The position numbers and the translations under genes are program-made. From the NCBI GenBank assembly GCA_963575745.1, contig CAUYUJ010016482.1:256515-320514 (forward strand): DNA of 64,000 nt, written 5' to 3'. Below, one piece after another: positions 49,960 to 59,641 of this stretch (its first letter is position 1; every line of letters starts with the position of its first letter). A model generated the notes under the pieces. The model was not told where the DNA came from. It searched no databases and was given only the letters and a program-made list of their open reading frames with translations. The DNA is from Prorocentrum cordatum. Taxonomy: Eukaryota > Sar > Dinophyceae > Prorocentrales > Prorocentraceae.

Positions 49960-50700
49960 AATTGCTTTGCAGGGAGATTCCATGTAAAACGCTCTTGGGC
50001 CGTTTTGGGCCGTTTTGGGCCGTTCGTGGCACGAAAAAGCGAAAACCGAAAAAACCTTCAAACCTTTTCAACACATACATGAATTTTGCCTCTTTGGGCC
50101 GTCTTGGGGGCCCTTTTGGGCCGTTTTGGGACTCTCTTGGGTCGTTTTGGGGCCCTTTCGGGCCGTCTTGGGGCGTCTTGGAGGCCTTCGGCCGTCTTCG
50201 GGCTGTCTTGGGGGCCTCTTTGGGCCCTCTTGGGAGCCTCTTGGGGTGCTCCTGAGGCTCTCTTGGGGCCGTCTTGGGGCTCCTTTGGTAGTTTTCGGGC
50301 CCTCTTGGGCCGTCTAGGGGCCCCTTGGGCCGTTTTCGAGCCCTTTGGGCGGCCTCTGGGGCCGTGTTGGGACGATCTTTGGAGCCTCTTGGGCCGTCTT
50401 GGGCCGTTCTTGTCCCGGAAAAGCGAAAACCGAAAAAGCCTTCAAACACCATTGAAACATCAATGAATGTTGCCTCTTTGGGCCCTCTTGGGAAGCCTCT
50501 TGGAGGTCTTTTGGGGCGTTTGGAAGCCATGTTGAAGGTTTTGGTGTGATTTGGAACTGTCGACGAGCTGTCTTGGGCAATCTTGGAGGCCTCTTTGGAC
50601 CTTCCGAGAAGGCCAGAAGGCCGAAGGAACCCTTGGCAAGGGCGTCCGAGCAGCCCGGGGGGGGGCTTCAACCAGCCCAGGGAGTCCGACATTTGTTAGG
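49960..50700 (+). repeat. TCTTGGGG-type dispersed repeat, copies 7-8 with end module
   Basis: Two units: AT-rich cores at 50033-50092 (GAAAAAGCGAAAACCG ... ATACATGAATTTTG) and 50404-50470 (GAAAAGCGAAAACCGAAAA ... ATCAATGAATGTTG), each followed by ~300 bp of TCTTGGGG steps, then the CGTCCGAGCAGCCC module at 50640-50700. 50700-51488 holds nothing I can support. Confidence 0.75.
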
Positions 50701-51488
50701 TCGGGGCGCTTTTTCAGGGGTCCCGGGCCCTGTAAAGATATATACATAGGAAGACATGTCGTCCAAAACCCGCCTGTAGGAGGACATGCCCGACCTCAGC
50801 CTATCGCCGATGTGTCCTCGAGTCCAGGTCGATGTTTCCCCCCCTGAAGCGCTGCCCCTGGTGGTTTTGCGGGCCATTGCTCGGGCCTCGGACGGCCGTT
50901 CGGGGCGATGCGGGCCCCCCCCAGACCGCCCTCGGCGAGGCGCAGACGCTGGAGACAGCACTCCGAGGCGGGGAAGCCGCCGAGAACCAGCCAAGACGTC
51001 CGAAGACCTCGGTGTCCGAACTTCGAAGGGTCCCCTCTCCTGGTGTTCCGCCTCAAGTGGGGCCCACATTTGGTTTGAACGGCCAAGCCTGAGTCTAGAA
51101 GACCAACATCTGGAGCCGATGCCAAATACCGTGTTCACGTCCTGGCCAGAAACGTATATGGACACATTGGGTGCCGCAAAGTCCATAGACACTTTCGGGG
51201 TGGATACGTCTATGGACAACGTCGGTTGCGTTCGGCGCGGTGCAAGGTCGGAGAAATGGTAGATCCGTCTACGGTACGTCCCTGTTCTAAAGCAGGTCCC
51301 ACATGGTACTCCAACATTTGGTTGCCCCGCCCCCCGCAAAACGCTCCTGGCCAGTTCGGCTTGTCGCTGGCCAAGAAGACCGTGCGGCTCTGCACGCCCT
51401 TCGACCGGTGCGCTCCCTCCTTGGGGGCGGCCGGCTTTCGCCCCGCCAGGGAAGAGGAGCAGGGAGTTCTTGGCGTCCCTGGGGAGGG

Positions 51489-51750
51489 AAACGCACAGAC
51501 ACAAAGGTAATCATTTCCTCGTTTCGAAGAAGGCAAAGCGGCACAAAAACATAACTTGTCTGGCGCTCCGCGCGAATTTCTTTGATCTGCGCTGGGCCCC
51601 CCCCAGCGGCGCCTCTGGCGCCGCCCTTGGCGCGCTCCGCGGGGGTCCAGCGCAGATCCAAGACATCTGCGCGGAGCGCCGAAAGTTCATGTTCATACGG
51701 CTTTATCTATTCCGAGACACAGATGTGATCGTTTTCTTATCCATTGTTTT
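51489..51750. mobile_element. Long hairpin element, GGCGCC-loop family, copy 1
   Basis: Inner arms 51562-51596 and 51647-51680 (GGCGCTCCGCGC ... GATCTGCGCTGG) are strong inverted repeats. Weaker pairing extends outwards (ACACAAAGG/ATCATTTC against GAAAACGATCAC). The loop holds GCGGCGCCTCTGGCGCCGCC then CTTGGCGCGCTCCGCG. The loop and plan match 57306-57495. Confidence 0.65.
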
Positions 51751-52158
51751 GCCGATCGGCGCGCTGTTTTTTGGCGCCTGTGTCGGCCCCTCGCGAAGTC
51801 TACCCCATAGGACGCACTGTTGCAAACAGTCGCAGTAAGCGGATGTCCAGAGCCATATCCCATCCTCCCTCCCCCCTTCTGCCCACTGCCGAAATGTCGA
51901 ATAAGAAACGATCGCAATCATCTTGACCCAACAGCGCACGACAGCACCCCACCTACGGCCCTCCATGTTGCGCTACAGCCCATCGGGCGGCCATATTCCC
52001 TCGTAATTATACGCTAAACCTCGTGGGGCCGTAGGTGGTGTGACGTCGTTTGTTGTCTGGTCCATGATCGTCGATCCCATGGAAGATCTGGGAAGTGGAG
52101 GGGAAGACGAAGAGCCAGAAAATAGCGAAAATATACAGATTCTTCGTTTTTGTGCTTC

Positions 52159-52161
<3 letters not shown>

Positions 52162-52199
<38 letters not shown>

Positions 52200-52215
52200 G
52201 TGTGTGTGTGCGTGA

Positions 52216-52247
<32 letters not shown>
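52162..52247. repeat. (TA)n (TG)n compound microsatellite
   Basis: TATATA at 52160-52196 and TGTGTG at 52200-52247. Confidence 0.97.
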
Positions 52248-52249
<2 letters not shown>

Positions 52250-52449
52250 CGTGTCCCTGTGCCCCTTGCATCCCGGGGCCTTCAGTAATCGCGGCGCAAT
52301 GGTTTCGAACGATTCGGTCTCCGAGAGCCCTCGCTGGGTCCAGGGGCTGTGAACAAAAACGGCTCTTGGACGAAAAGCCAGTCCTAAGGGTTGGTTGCAA
52401 CTCCTGGGAGGCGAGATTCACCATTAGCACTGGCGCCGATGGTGAATCG

Positions 52450-52520
52450 GGGAGGGGGAGGAGGAGGAGGCGGAGGAGGAGGAGGAGGAGGAGGAGGAGG
52501 AGGAGGAGGAGGAGGAGGAT
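52450..52520. repeat. (GGA)n microsatellite
   Basis: GGAGGAGGAGGCGGAGGAGG and further GGA units. A GGGAGGGAGG-rich stretch also lies at 52850-52920. No gene is supported in 51750-53400. Confidence 0.95.
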
Positions 52521-53570
52521 ACGTAAACGATGCTCAGTGCTGGGGAGTGCCCGACCTTCGGCGGTGCGCCCCGCGGGGCGCCTCTTCCCCCGACCATCGG
52601 GGGGCGGCGGTGAGGCCCGGCAGGAGGGCGGGCGCGCTCGGGCGGCAGGGGCCGGTCGGCGGAGGGGGGGAGTCAGAGCGTGAATTACCTACCCCGCTTT
52701 CGCTTCCAGACAAAACCAAGTCATACCACGCGCCTCCTCGTCAAGCGGCCTGACCAGTACAGGCCGTAGTTTGGCATCGCTTGGTATCTCTTGGAAGCGA
52801 GGGTGGCCAAAAGCGAGGTAGGTTTGTTTGCCCCCTAGGGAGGGAGAGCTGGGAGGAAGGGCAGTGAGGGATGGATGGAGGGAGGGAGGAAGGCAGGGAG
52901 GGAGGGAGGAATCAGGGGGGCGTGGATTAGCGACGGGTCCCGTTTCCAGGGGAAATCGCGGATTTCCTCCGCCGAGCGAGGTGGCGCCAGCCGCATTTTG
53001 GGGAGGGCACCTCCCCCGGCCCGTGGATTAGGCGACCGCGCGCCAAATGCATGGATCGCTAGTCCATGTTTGCGCGCCCCCGAAGGACGGAGGTGATTGA
53101 GGGAGGAAGGGTGGGATGGTGCGGAAAGACGCGGGCTGTTCTCACGTTTTCTCTGGCGTTGGAGTCCCCGCCACACGCGTCGGTGCCATTTTTTTGTTCT
53201 GCTCTCTCTCTCTCCTTGCACCCTGCCGCGTAGTCCGATGGGCGATTGTTGTGGAACAGCCAGAAGGTGTCGCTTCCGCGCCGCTGATCCTGGACCCCCT
53301 GTGCGGCTAGGGAGCCGGGGCTTTGAGCGCGAAAGTGAGACCACGCAGTTACCGCACCTCAGCATTCTCGTGCATGGGCGAAACGCCGCAGCGGACCCGC
53401 GGTGGCGGCTGGGCGTTCTTCGGAGAGGGACACCGCTCTGCACCTCATTCTGCCATCGCCGCTCGATGCCCAGTTGCGCGGCCGCGCGAATCCGCCACTG
53501 CGCTCGGGTCGGCGCCCGTGGGAGGTGGGAAGGGGGGGCGCCTGGCGGGGGGTATGTCAGGGAAGGACCT

Positions 53571-53690
53571 GGACGGTGTTTTGGCGACTTCGTGGGCCGT
53601 TTTCGTTTCGGTCTCGCTCTGCAGCAGGGGGGGGGGATCGAAGAGGGAGCGGGGGAAAGAGCGAACAGAGAACGAGTCTCCAGGAAAATA
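53571..53690 (+). repeat. Diverged duplicate of 5094-5215
   Basis: ACGGTGTTTTGGCGACTTCG, CCGTTTTCGTTTCGGTCTCG and CTGCAGCAG, then AGCGAACAGAGAACGAG, as at 5094. A third echo of AGCGAACAGAGAACGA is at 54540. Confidence 0.5.
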
Positions 53691-54280
53691 TCGCCAAGAC
53701 TGTTCGAGATAGTGATCTTTCTACACGGGCCATGCAATCTGTGGCAGCGCTCGCGGAGAGAGGCACCCACACCAGGAATGTCGCATCTGTCCAGAAGCTA
53801 CGCAACGTGGTTACCTGGACGCCAGAGGAGGAGCGAGAGTTCCAAGGCTTACAAGGACGAGCTCTCACTGATGAACAGAAACGGCTTCTCCACAACCGAG
53901 AGGCCCGACAGCAAGGCTAACATGTGCTTGGGCCGCTCACTGGAGCCAGGAGCGACCAAGACCCGCACTTGTACTGCATCCAGTGCGAGTTCACCACTGC
54001 GGGGATTGGTCGCTTCAGTTCGTGGCCTCGCCTACTTTGCACACCTGGAGTTCCGCCAGCAGGGCCACATCAATGCGGCCAGAAGCGAACGCCAGATGAT
54101 TATAATCAATTGATCGTGGAACACAACAAACGTACCGAGACACCAGGCAACCGATGCCATGTCCTTCTTCCTTTCCGACAAGCACGAGTTGGCCAGGAGT
54201 TCGAGCGCATGAAGTGTTCCAAGCAGACCGCCAAGAGGAAGTTTTTCGAGTTCTGTGCAGCCATCTGCTCGGGACGATAG
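53690..54280 (+). pseudogene. Coding-like segment of unknown function
   Basis: The frame AKTVRDSDLSTRAMQSVAAL ... EEEREFQGLQGRALTDEQKR ... NREARQQG stops at 53918, and the same frame then reopens (DPHLYCIQCEFTTAGIGRFS ... QEFERMKCSKQTAKRKFFEF) to a stop at 54278. The CX2C pair and the Lys-rich end look coding. A different frame (AYFAHLEFRQQGHINAARSE) is also plausible near 54030-54110. Probably a decayed exon set. Confidence 0.35.
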
Positions 54281-54292
54281 CATATTTCACCC

Positions 54293-54398
54293 TTACATTT
54301 CCCACGGCCTTGAGTGTTTGACGCAGGTCGTGAAGTCGTTCAATTTTACATTTCCCACGGCCTTGAGTGTTTGACGCAGGTCGTGAAGTCGTTCAATT
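54293..54398 (+). repeat. Perfect 53-bp tandem duplication
   Basis: TTACATTTCCCACGGCCTTG ... GTCGTTCAATTT occurs twice head to tail (54293 and 54346) without a mismatch. A recent event. Confidence 0.9.
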
Positions 54399-54603
54399 TG
54401 CATGATGGCCATTGTGTGACACATTGGGCTCAGTTGTATCGTACTTGCTCGTCTATAAGAGGAAGCAGGTTTATGAAGTTTCGCAAGTATGTTGCTACCG
54501 CGGACGTGCGCCAAGGTAGATATATGGACCATGTGTGAGAGCGAACAGAGAACGACAACGAGGAAAGCTGTTTAGGTCGAGCCCTGGGGCAGGTTCCTTT
54601 CGG

Positions 54604-55186
54604 AGGAGCGTAAGACCCGGGTTTGCCAGGACTCGGGCTCGCCATCGTCTTTTGACGACCGCGCCTCGGATTTTGACGAGGAGGAGTTTCGTGGGATGTC
54701 TGCAGCGGGAGGCCTCGTCAAAATGCAGGCTCGGCCTCGTCATTTTTTTGACGACCTCGTCGGGGATTTCCGAGTCCCCTGTACCCGGATCTTACGCCCC
54801 CCTGATCTTTGAGAACAGCCAGCCTGAGCCTCGTTTTTTTTTTTGCTGCCGGGAGGGGCGGACGTATGGGACGCGACACACGAGGCCGCAGGCTGGGCTC
54901 CCGAGGCGTCGGGAGTCCCCTTTGTGGCCTCGGCGTCGCTCGGACGTGCGCGCGTTTTTTCTCTCGGCATCGCTCGGACGTGTGCACTTTCTCTTGTCGG
55001 GGGAGCGTAAGACCCGGGTTTGCCAGGACTCGGGTTCGCCATCGTCTTTTGACGACCGCGCCTCGGATTTTGACGAGGAGGAGTTTCGTGGGATGTCTGC
55101 AGCGGGAGGCCTCGTCAAAATGCAGGCTCGGCCTCGTCATTTTTTTGACGACCTCGTCGGGGATTTCCGAGTCCCCCGTACCCCGC
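54604..55186 (+). repeat. ~185-bp direct duplication, offset 398 bp
   Basis: GGAGCGTAAGACCCGGGTTT ... GGGGATTTCCGAGTCCCC at 54604-54788 recurs at 55002-55186 with about three changes. Each copy contains GTCTTTTGACGACC / TTTGACGAGGAGG stem-like steps. Minus-strand frames in both copies are not evidence of a gene. Confidence 0.85.
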
Positions 55187-55380
55187 TGATTATTCAGGAG
55201 CATCCTGGATCATCCTGCGAAGAAGCCACGCACGAAACCGCACGAAACACAGGGAATGGACGTCCGAGCGATGGCCAGTTCTCGGCGAGGACCATCGAGG
55301 AGCATCCTGGATCGCCGAGCCGAACTTCGCACTCACGAGGTCGATGCATGCGCGGGGCATGGACGTCCGAGCGATGGCGC
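54930..55380. mobile_element. Scrambled fragments of the TTGGCATCGCTCGGACGT element
   Basis: Two left ends in direct order (54936, 54966) are followed, after the duplication above, by a body and two right ends (55260-55277, 55366-55380). GGCGAGGACCATCGAGGAGC appears at 55286. This looks like tandem or nested copies that lost their partners. Confidence 0.6.
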
Positions 55381-55553
55381 GTGGCTAGCTTCTGCAGGGG
55401 TCGGAGCTGACGGAGAGCGGGCCCGACGCGGCGCCCTGCGGCGGGCGGCCGCGCGCGCAGCTGCGCAGCGGAGGCGGGAGAGAGCCGAGGGGGGAGCGCG
55501 GTCAGCTCGGGGGCAGCAGGGGCATGCCGCATCCGCCCCGGGTCGGAGGCCCA

Positions 55554-55750
55554 GAGGTTGACGCCAACACCGATATCGGCGGTGTGCTTCCACCGAGGGG
55601 AAATGATCCCGATCCTCGGTGATGGCGGTAATCTTCGGGCTTTCTAGGTGGCCGAAGAATTGCCACCAACACCAAAATCCAGGATCATCTTCCTCCCGTG
55701 GAAGCACCCCCCTATGTTGGTGTCCGTGCCCATTTCCAGGCTTCCAACAG
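55554..55750. mobile_element. Palindromic element, CCAACACC...GGTGTTGG type, copy 2
   Basis: The same blocks as 3341-3540: GTTGACGCCAACACCGATAT, CTTCCACCGAGGGG, GGTGGCCGAAG, CGTGGAAGCACC, TGTTGGTGTCC. The ends are inverted repeats of each other. Confidence 0.6.
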
Positions 55751-56694
55751 GGGGGACCGCGCAGCGTGTCTCGCGGGGAGGCAGGCGCGAGGGGGTGACG
55801 AGGGGGGGGGAGGGCGACCAGCGGGAGGGAAGAGCCGCGGGGTGAGGGAAGCCCGATGCACATGCAAGCAGCAACCGCTGCCAGCGCGGCGGCGGATAGC
55901 TGGATGCTCCTCCCCCTCTTTCTCCTGCAGACTGCGGCGTTCGACTCCGGTCTCGGACGACGGCTCCCAGCACATCGTGCGGTCAGCAACGAGTGTTTGC
56001 ACGGTAGGTTCGTGTCGTGCTAACGCGGCGGCGACCCAGCGCGGGCGTTCAAGGTTGAACACCGCGGGCAGCCCAGAATCGTCCACGATGGAGCGATCTG
56101 GCGATCGAGAAACCGCCGATCGTTGAAGGTTGACCGGTCCACGCGGTGTCAGGAACCAGCACCGAAGTCGTCACGACACGAACATGCCGTATGCCCATCG
56201 CCTGGAGGAAGGCTGGAAGGCGAAGGGGGCTGCATCAAGACGGGAGAATTGAGGCAGGAGAGACGGGAGCTGAGCGGAGCGAGAGGGATCGGATGGATTG
56301 CAGTGGCGCATATCTCCTCAATGTGCACGAAGACGCAGGCTCCTTGCAGACACAGGCACGAGTGCGCGATTGCTACGTGGTCGAGCATGCCGAAGTCAGG
56401 CGAGGGCCCACCTGCAGGCGCCAGCCCTGCCGTACTGGATGAGAGCGAGGCTGGGCCCTAACAATGCTTCTGAGCGGTTGGCTACCGCCTCCGGCAGTCC
56501 CAAGGCGTGCGCCGGTTGATGTTGGGGCCTTCGTTGTGAGCTCCATGCCCGAGTTGTAAGAAGCAAGCCCGCCGCTGGCGCGCGCTCTTCCTTGCGAGTG
56601 AAGCGATACTTCGGCTGGGCACCGCGAGGAAGAAGCGGAAAGCAGGCGGGGGCGGGATGAGGAGGGGGAAGAATATATCGGGGGCCCCTAAACG

Positions 56695-56895
56695 GGGTGG
56701 TGACCACACCGTGTGGTGAGTCGGTGGAGATTCGGGGTCACCGCACGGTTTTGGGACTTGGGTCCTTTTCCGAGGATGCCTCGGGCGACTGGGGCCTCCA
56801 GGGTCCCAAGACCGTGCGCTGACGGACCGTGCGTTGAGGTCTCTTGCGGTTCAGGTCACCGCACGGTCTGTCACCACACGGTGTTGGGATCCCCG
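56695..56895. mobile_element. Inverted-repeat element (CACACCGTGTGGTG / CACCACACGGTG)
   Basis: GGTGACCACACCGTGTGGTG at 56698 and TCACCACACGGTGTTGGGAT at 56871 are inverted. CACCGCACGG, ACCGTGCG motifs lie between. About 200 bp. 55750-56690 shows no supported gene. Confidence 0.5.
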
Positions 56896-57121
56896 ATCCC
56901 CAAATATATCTATGCCGCCCGCCACGCAGAAGCGACGTGATCTTCGGCTCGCCCCTTGGTCTGAGGATGATCACGGGCGCCGAGGGCGAGAGGACGCGCG
57001 CTGCCTGCGCGCGCCGCCCCCTCCCATGGAGGCTGACGCACGAGGGCCCACGCGGAGGGCCACAACGAGGGTCGCGCTGATCTCTCCTCCCCTTCCACAC
57101 CCTCCCCTCCTCCCTCATTAG

Positions 57122-57302
57122 CTGGGTAGTCGAAGGCCAGACTGTCAGATTGTATTGGGCCCCAAGGGCCAATCTGGCCCGGCCAAACTGGATGATTTGG
57201 GTTATTCGCCAGACTGGATTCGCGTTGACTCCCTCGCCAGATTGCCCCCGTTTGCCAGATTGGGCCTGCCAGATTGGCGCCAGATTGGCTTCGACTACCC
57301 AG
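57122..57302. mobile_element. MITE with 14-bp perfect TIRs and 5-bp target duplication
   Basis: CTGGGTAGTCGAAG (57122-57135) is exactly inverted at 57289-57302 (CTTCGACTACCCAG). ATTAG flanks it on both sides (57117-57121 and 57303-57307). The interior has several CCAGATTGG/CCAATCTGG motifs. 181 bp, no coding capacity. Confidence 0.85.
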
Positions 57303-57305
57303 ATT

Positions 57306-57495
57306 AGGGGAACGAACAATGAGATGAACATCAAATTCGGAGGTCCGCGCGGATTTCTCGCATCGGCACTGGGGCCCCCTGGCGGCGCCTCCGGCGCCGC
57401 CCCTGGCGCGCTTCGCGCGCCAGGGAGGGAGGTCGAGCGCCGATCCGAGAAATCCGCGCGGACCTCCGAGGGCTTATGTCATTGTTCGTTCCCCT
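57306..57495. mobile_element. Long hairpin element, GGCGCC-loop family, copy 2
   Basis: AGGGGAACGAACAATGA (57306-57322) is exactly inverted at 57479-57495. The arms continue as CGGAGGTCCGCGCGGATTTC then TCGCATCGGC, and the loop holds GCGGCGCCTCCGGCGCCGCC then CCTGGCGCGCTTCGCG, as in 51489-51750. It starts 4 bp after the MITE ends. Confidence 0.8.
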
Positions 57496-57655
57496 ACTCC
57501 AACTCATGACACCCAGGGTGCGCGACGCCGTTCATTCACTGCGCTTCTCGCATCACAGAGCACGACGGTAGCTGATGTATCAGTGAGTGTAGCGACGTGT
57601 GCCGCATCACGGACTCAAGCCCGATGCCAGGTTTCGGGTGGTATTGGTTTCTCAA

Positions 57656-57767
57656 CTCATCATCACCATCACCATCAGCATCATCAGCATCATTATGATA
57701 TTATTAGCATTATCAGTGTCATCATCATCACCATCACCATCACCATCACCATCACCATCACCATCAC

Positions 57768-57826
<59 letters not shown>
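57656..57826. repeat. (CAT/CACCAT)n microsatellite
   Basis: CATCACCATCACCATCAC, then pure CAT from about 57770 to 57826. The Ile/Ser/Asp frames are artefacts. Confidence 0.97.
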
Positions 57827-57827
<1 letters not shown>

Positions 57828-58589
57828 GCTCCTCATGCGTATGTTTCCTCACAGCTTCGCGCATGCTGATGTTTTTCAAGCCTTCCCCGCACACTTGTAT
57901 TCAACAGAGATCTCCACTGTTGCAGTGCAAGGTCAGTTCCACGAAACGTGAGGACGCAGTAGTTTGTCCCGAATAGCGTTTCGCGAGCCACATGTTGTTG
58001 AGAGACGTACCACTCACCTTGTACCGCTCATGTGGCAAAGCGAAGATGCCTTACTCGTTTGAAGCAATCACCGCTGATCTGGTCCTCGCCAGTTCTGTTA
58101 TTGCTGTCATTGTGTCATGCGTGCGTTTGCTCAAAGATGTACGCATCTGCACGCACGCGTACACGTGCGCAACATCATGCACACATTAGTTGCGTGACCT
58201 GTCTCCGACTGCGCAGCGATCCGATCTCGAAAGTTAGAGTTAGCAGCTTTACTCTGCAGCACCCTTGTCCTGGCCATTGCTGCATCGAGTCCCTTCTGGC
58301 TGCGAAATGAGGAGTCGGCATTGCCATAACAATCGGAGAGCACGGTCATACGCTCGGTCGTGCATGCCTTCCCGTACCGACCCCCGACTTGCCAGCACCG
58401 CGTGCCAGGAAACGCGACTTTGACTTTCTCTCCTCGATCGAGGTGTGCGTCGTCGACCGCGCGGACGTGCTGCGGATGCAGAACTGGGAGCACCTGGAGG
58501 CCTTTTCGCGAGGGACGGGAGGAGAAGCGAGCAGCGGCGTGCAAGCGATTCAGGAGCAGGTCAAGCCATGAGTTGGAGGAGTCGGCGTC

Positions 58590-59058
<469 letters not shown>

Positions 59059-59229
59059 GGCGGTCTCGTGCACCACATCACCACGGCTCACCCACCTTGG
59101 GAAGAGCGTCCTTGTGGCTGCCTCATTGCCAGTATGTAGCGGGCACCTCTTCTGGGTGAAAGGGCGGGTCTGACGTGCATGCAGCGGCAGGCGCCTATCT
59201 GAGGGCAGCTGGTCCCTACGGCCCAAAGT

Positions 59230-59465
59230 GAAGCGTCAGCGGCGGTACAGCAGCACACGGGGCGACCCAAGTACCGCCATCGAGGTCAACTAGCGCAGGA
59301 AGGCGCGAGAGGAGGCCAGGATGGCAAACCAAAATGGCTAGGCGCCCAGCGGCGTCGCGGCAGCACACGGGGCGGCCCCAGCACCGCCAGCGAGGCTCAC
59401 GAGCGCAAGTGGGCGTGAGAGGAGGCCAAGGTGGCAAGCCAATTGGCAGGCCAGAGTGGCTAGGT
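59230..59465 (+). repeat. ~110-bp tandem duplication
   Basis: CAGCAGCACACGGGGCG ... CACCGCCAGCGAGG ... GAGAGGAGGCCAAGGTGGCA ... GGCTAGG occurs at 59240-59345 and 59350-59465. Confidence 0.65.
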
Positions 59466-59641
59466 GCACATATGACCGCACGCAGAGCGGAGGCTAAAGC
59501 AACAGGTGCTGCGGCGCGAGGGGGGTACCACTGTGGGCACGCCGCGCTCGCGGGCAAGGCGGCGTTGCTGCAGCTGGGGCGTAAGCGGACCTACTGGTGC
59601 AGCACCTCTGAGAGTGGCAGGCACGAGATCTTGGCATGGAC

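Noticed and set aside
52835-54113. Two ~310-340-codon frames on opposite strands
   Set aside because: Composition is Arg/Pro-rich with no motif, and they overlap each other; only a short coding-like part at 53690-54280 was kept, with low confidence.
55194-55989. Minus-strand frames over 55.2-56.0 kb
   Set aside because: They cross two fold-back elements and change composition at their borders.
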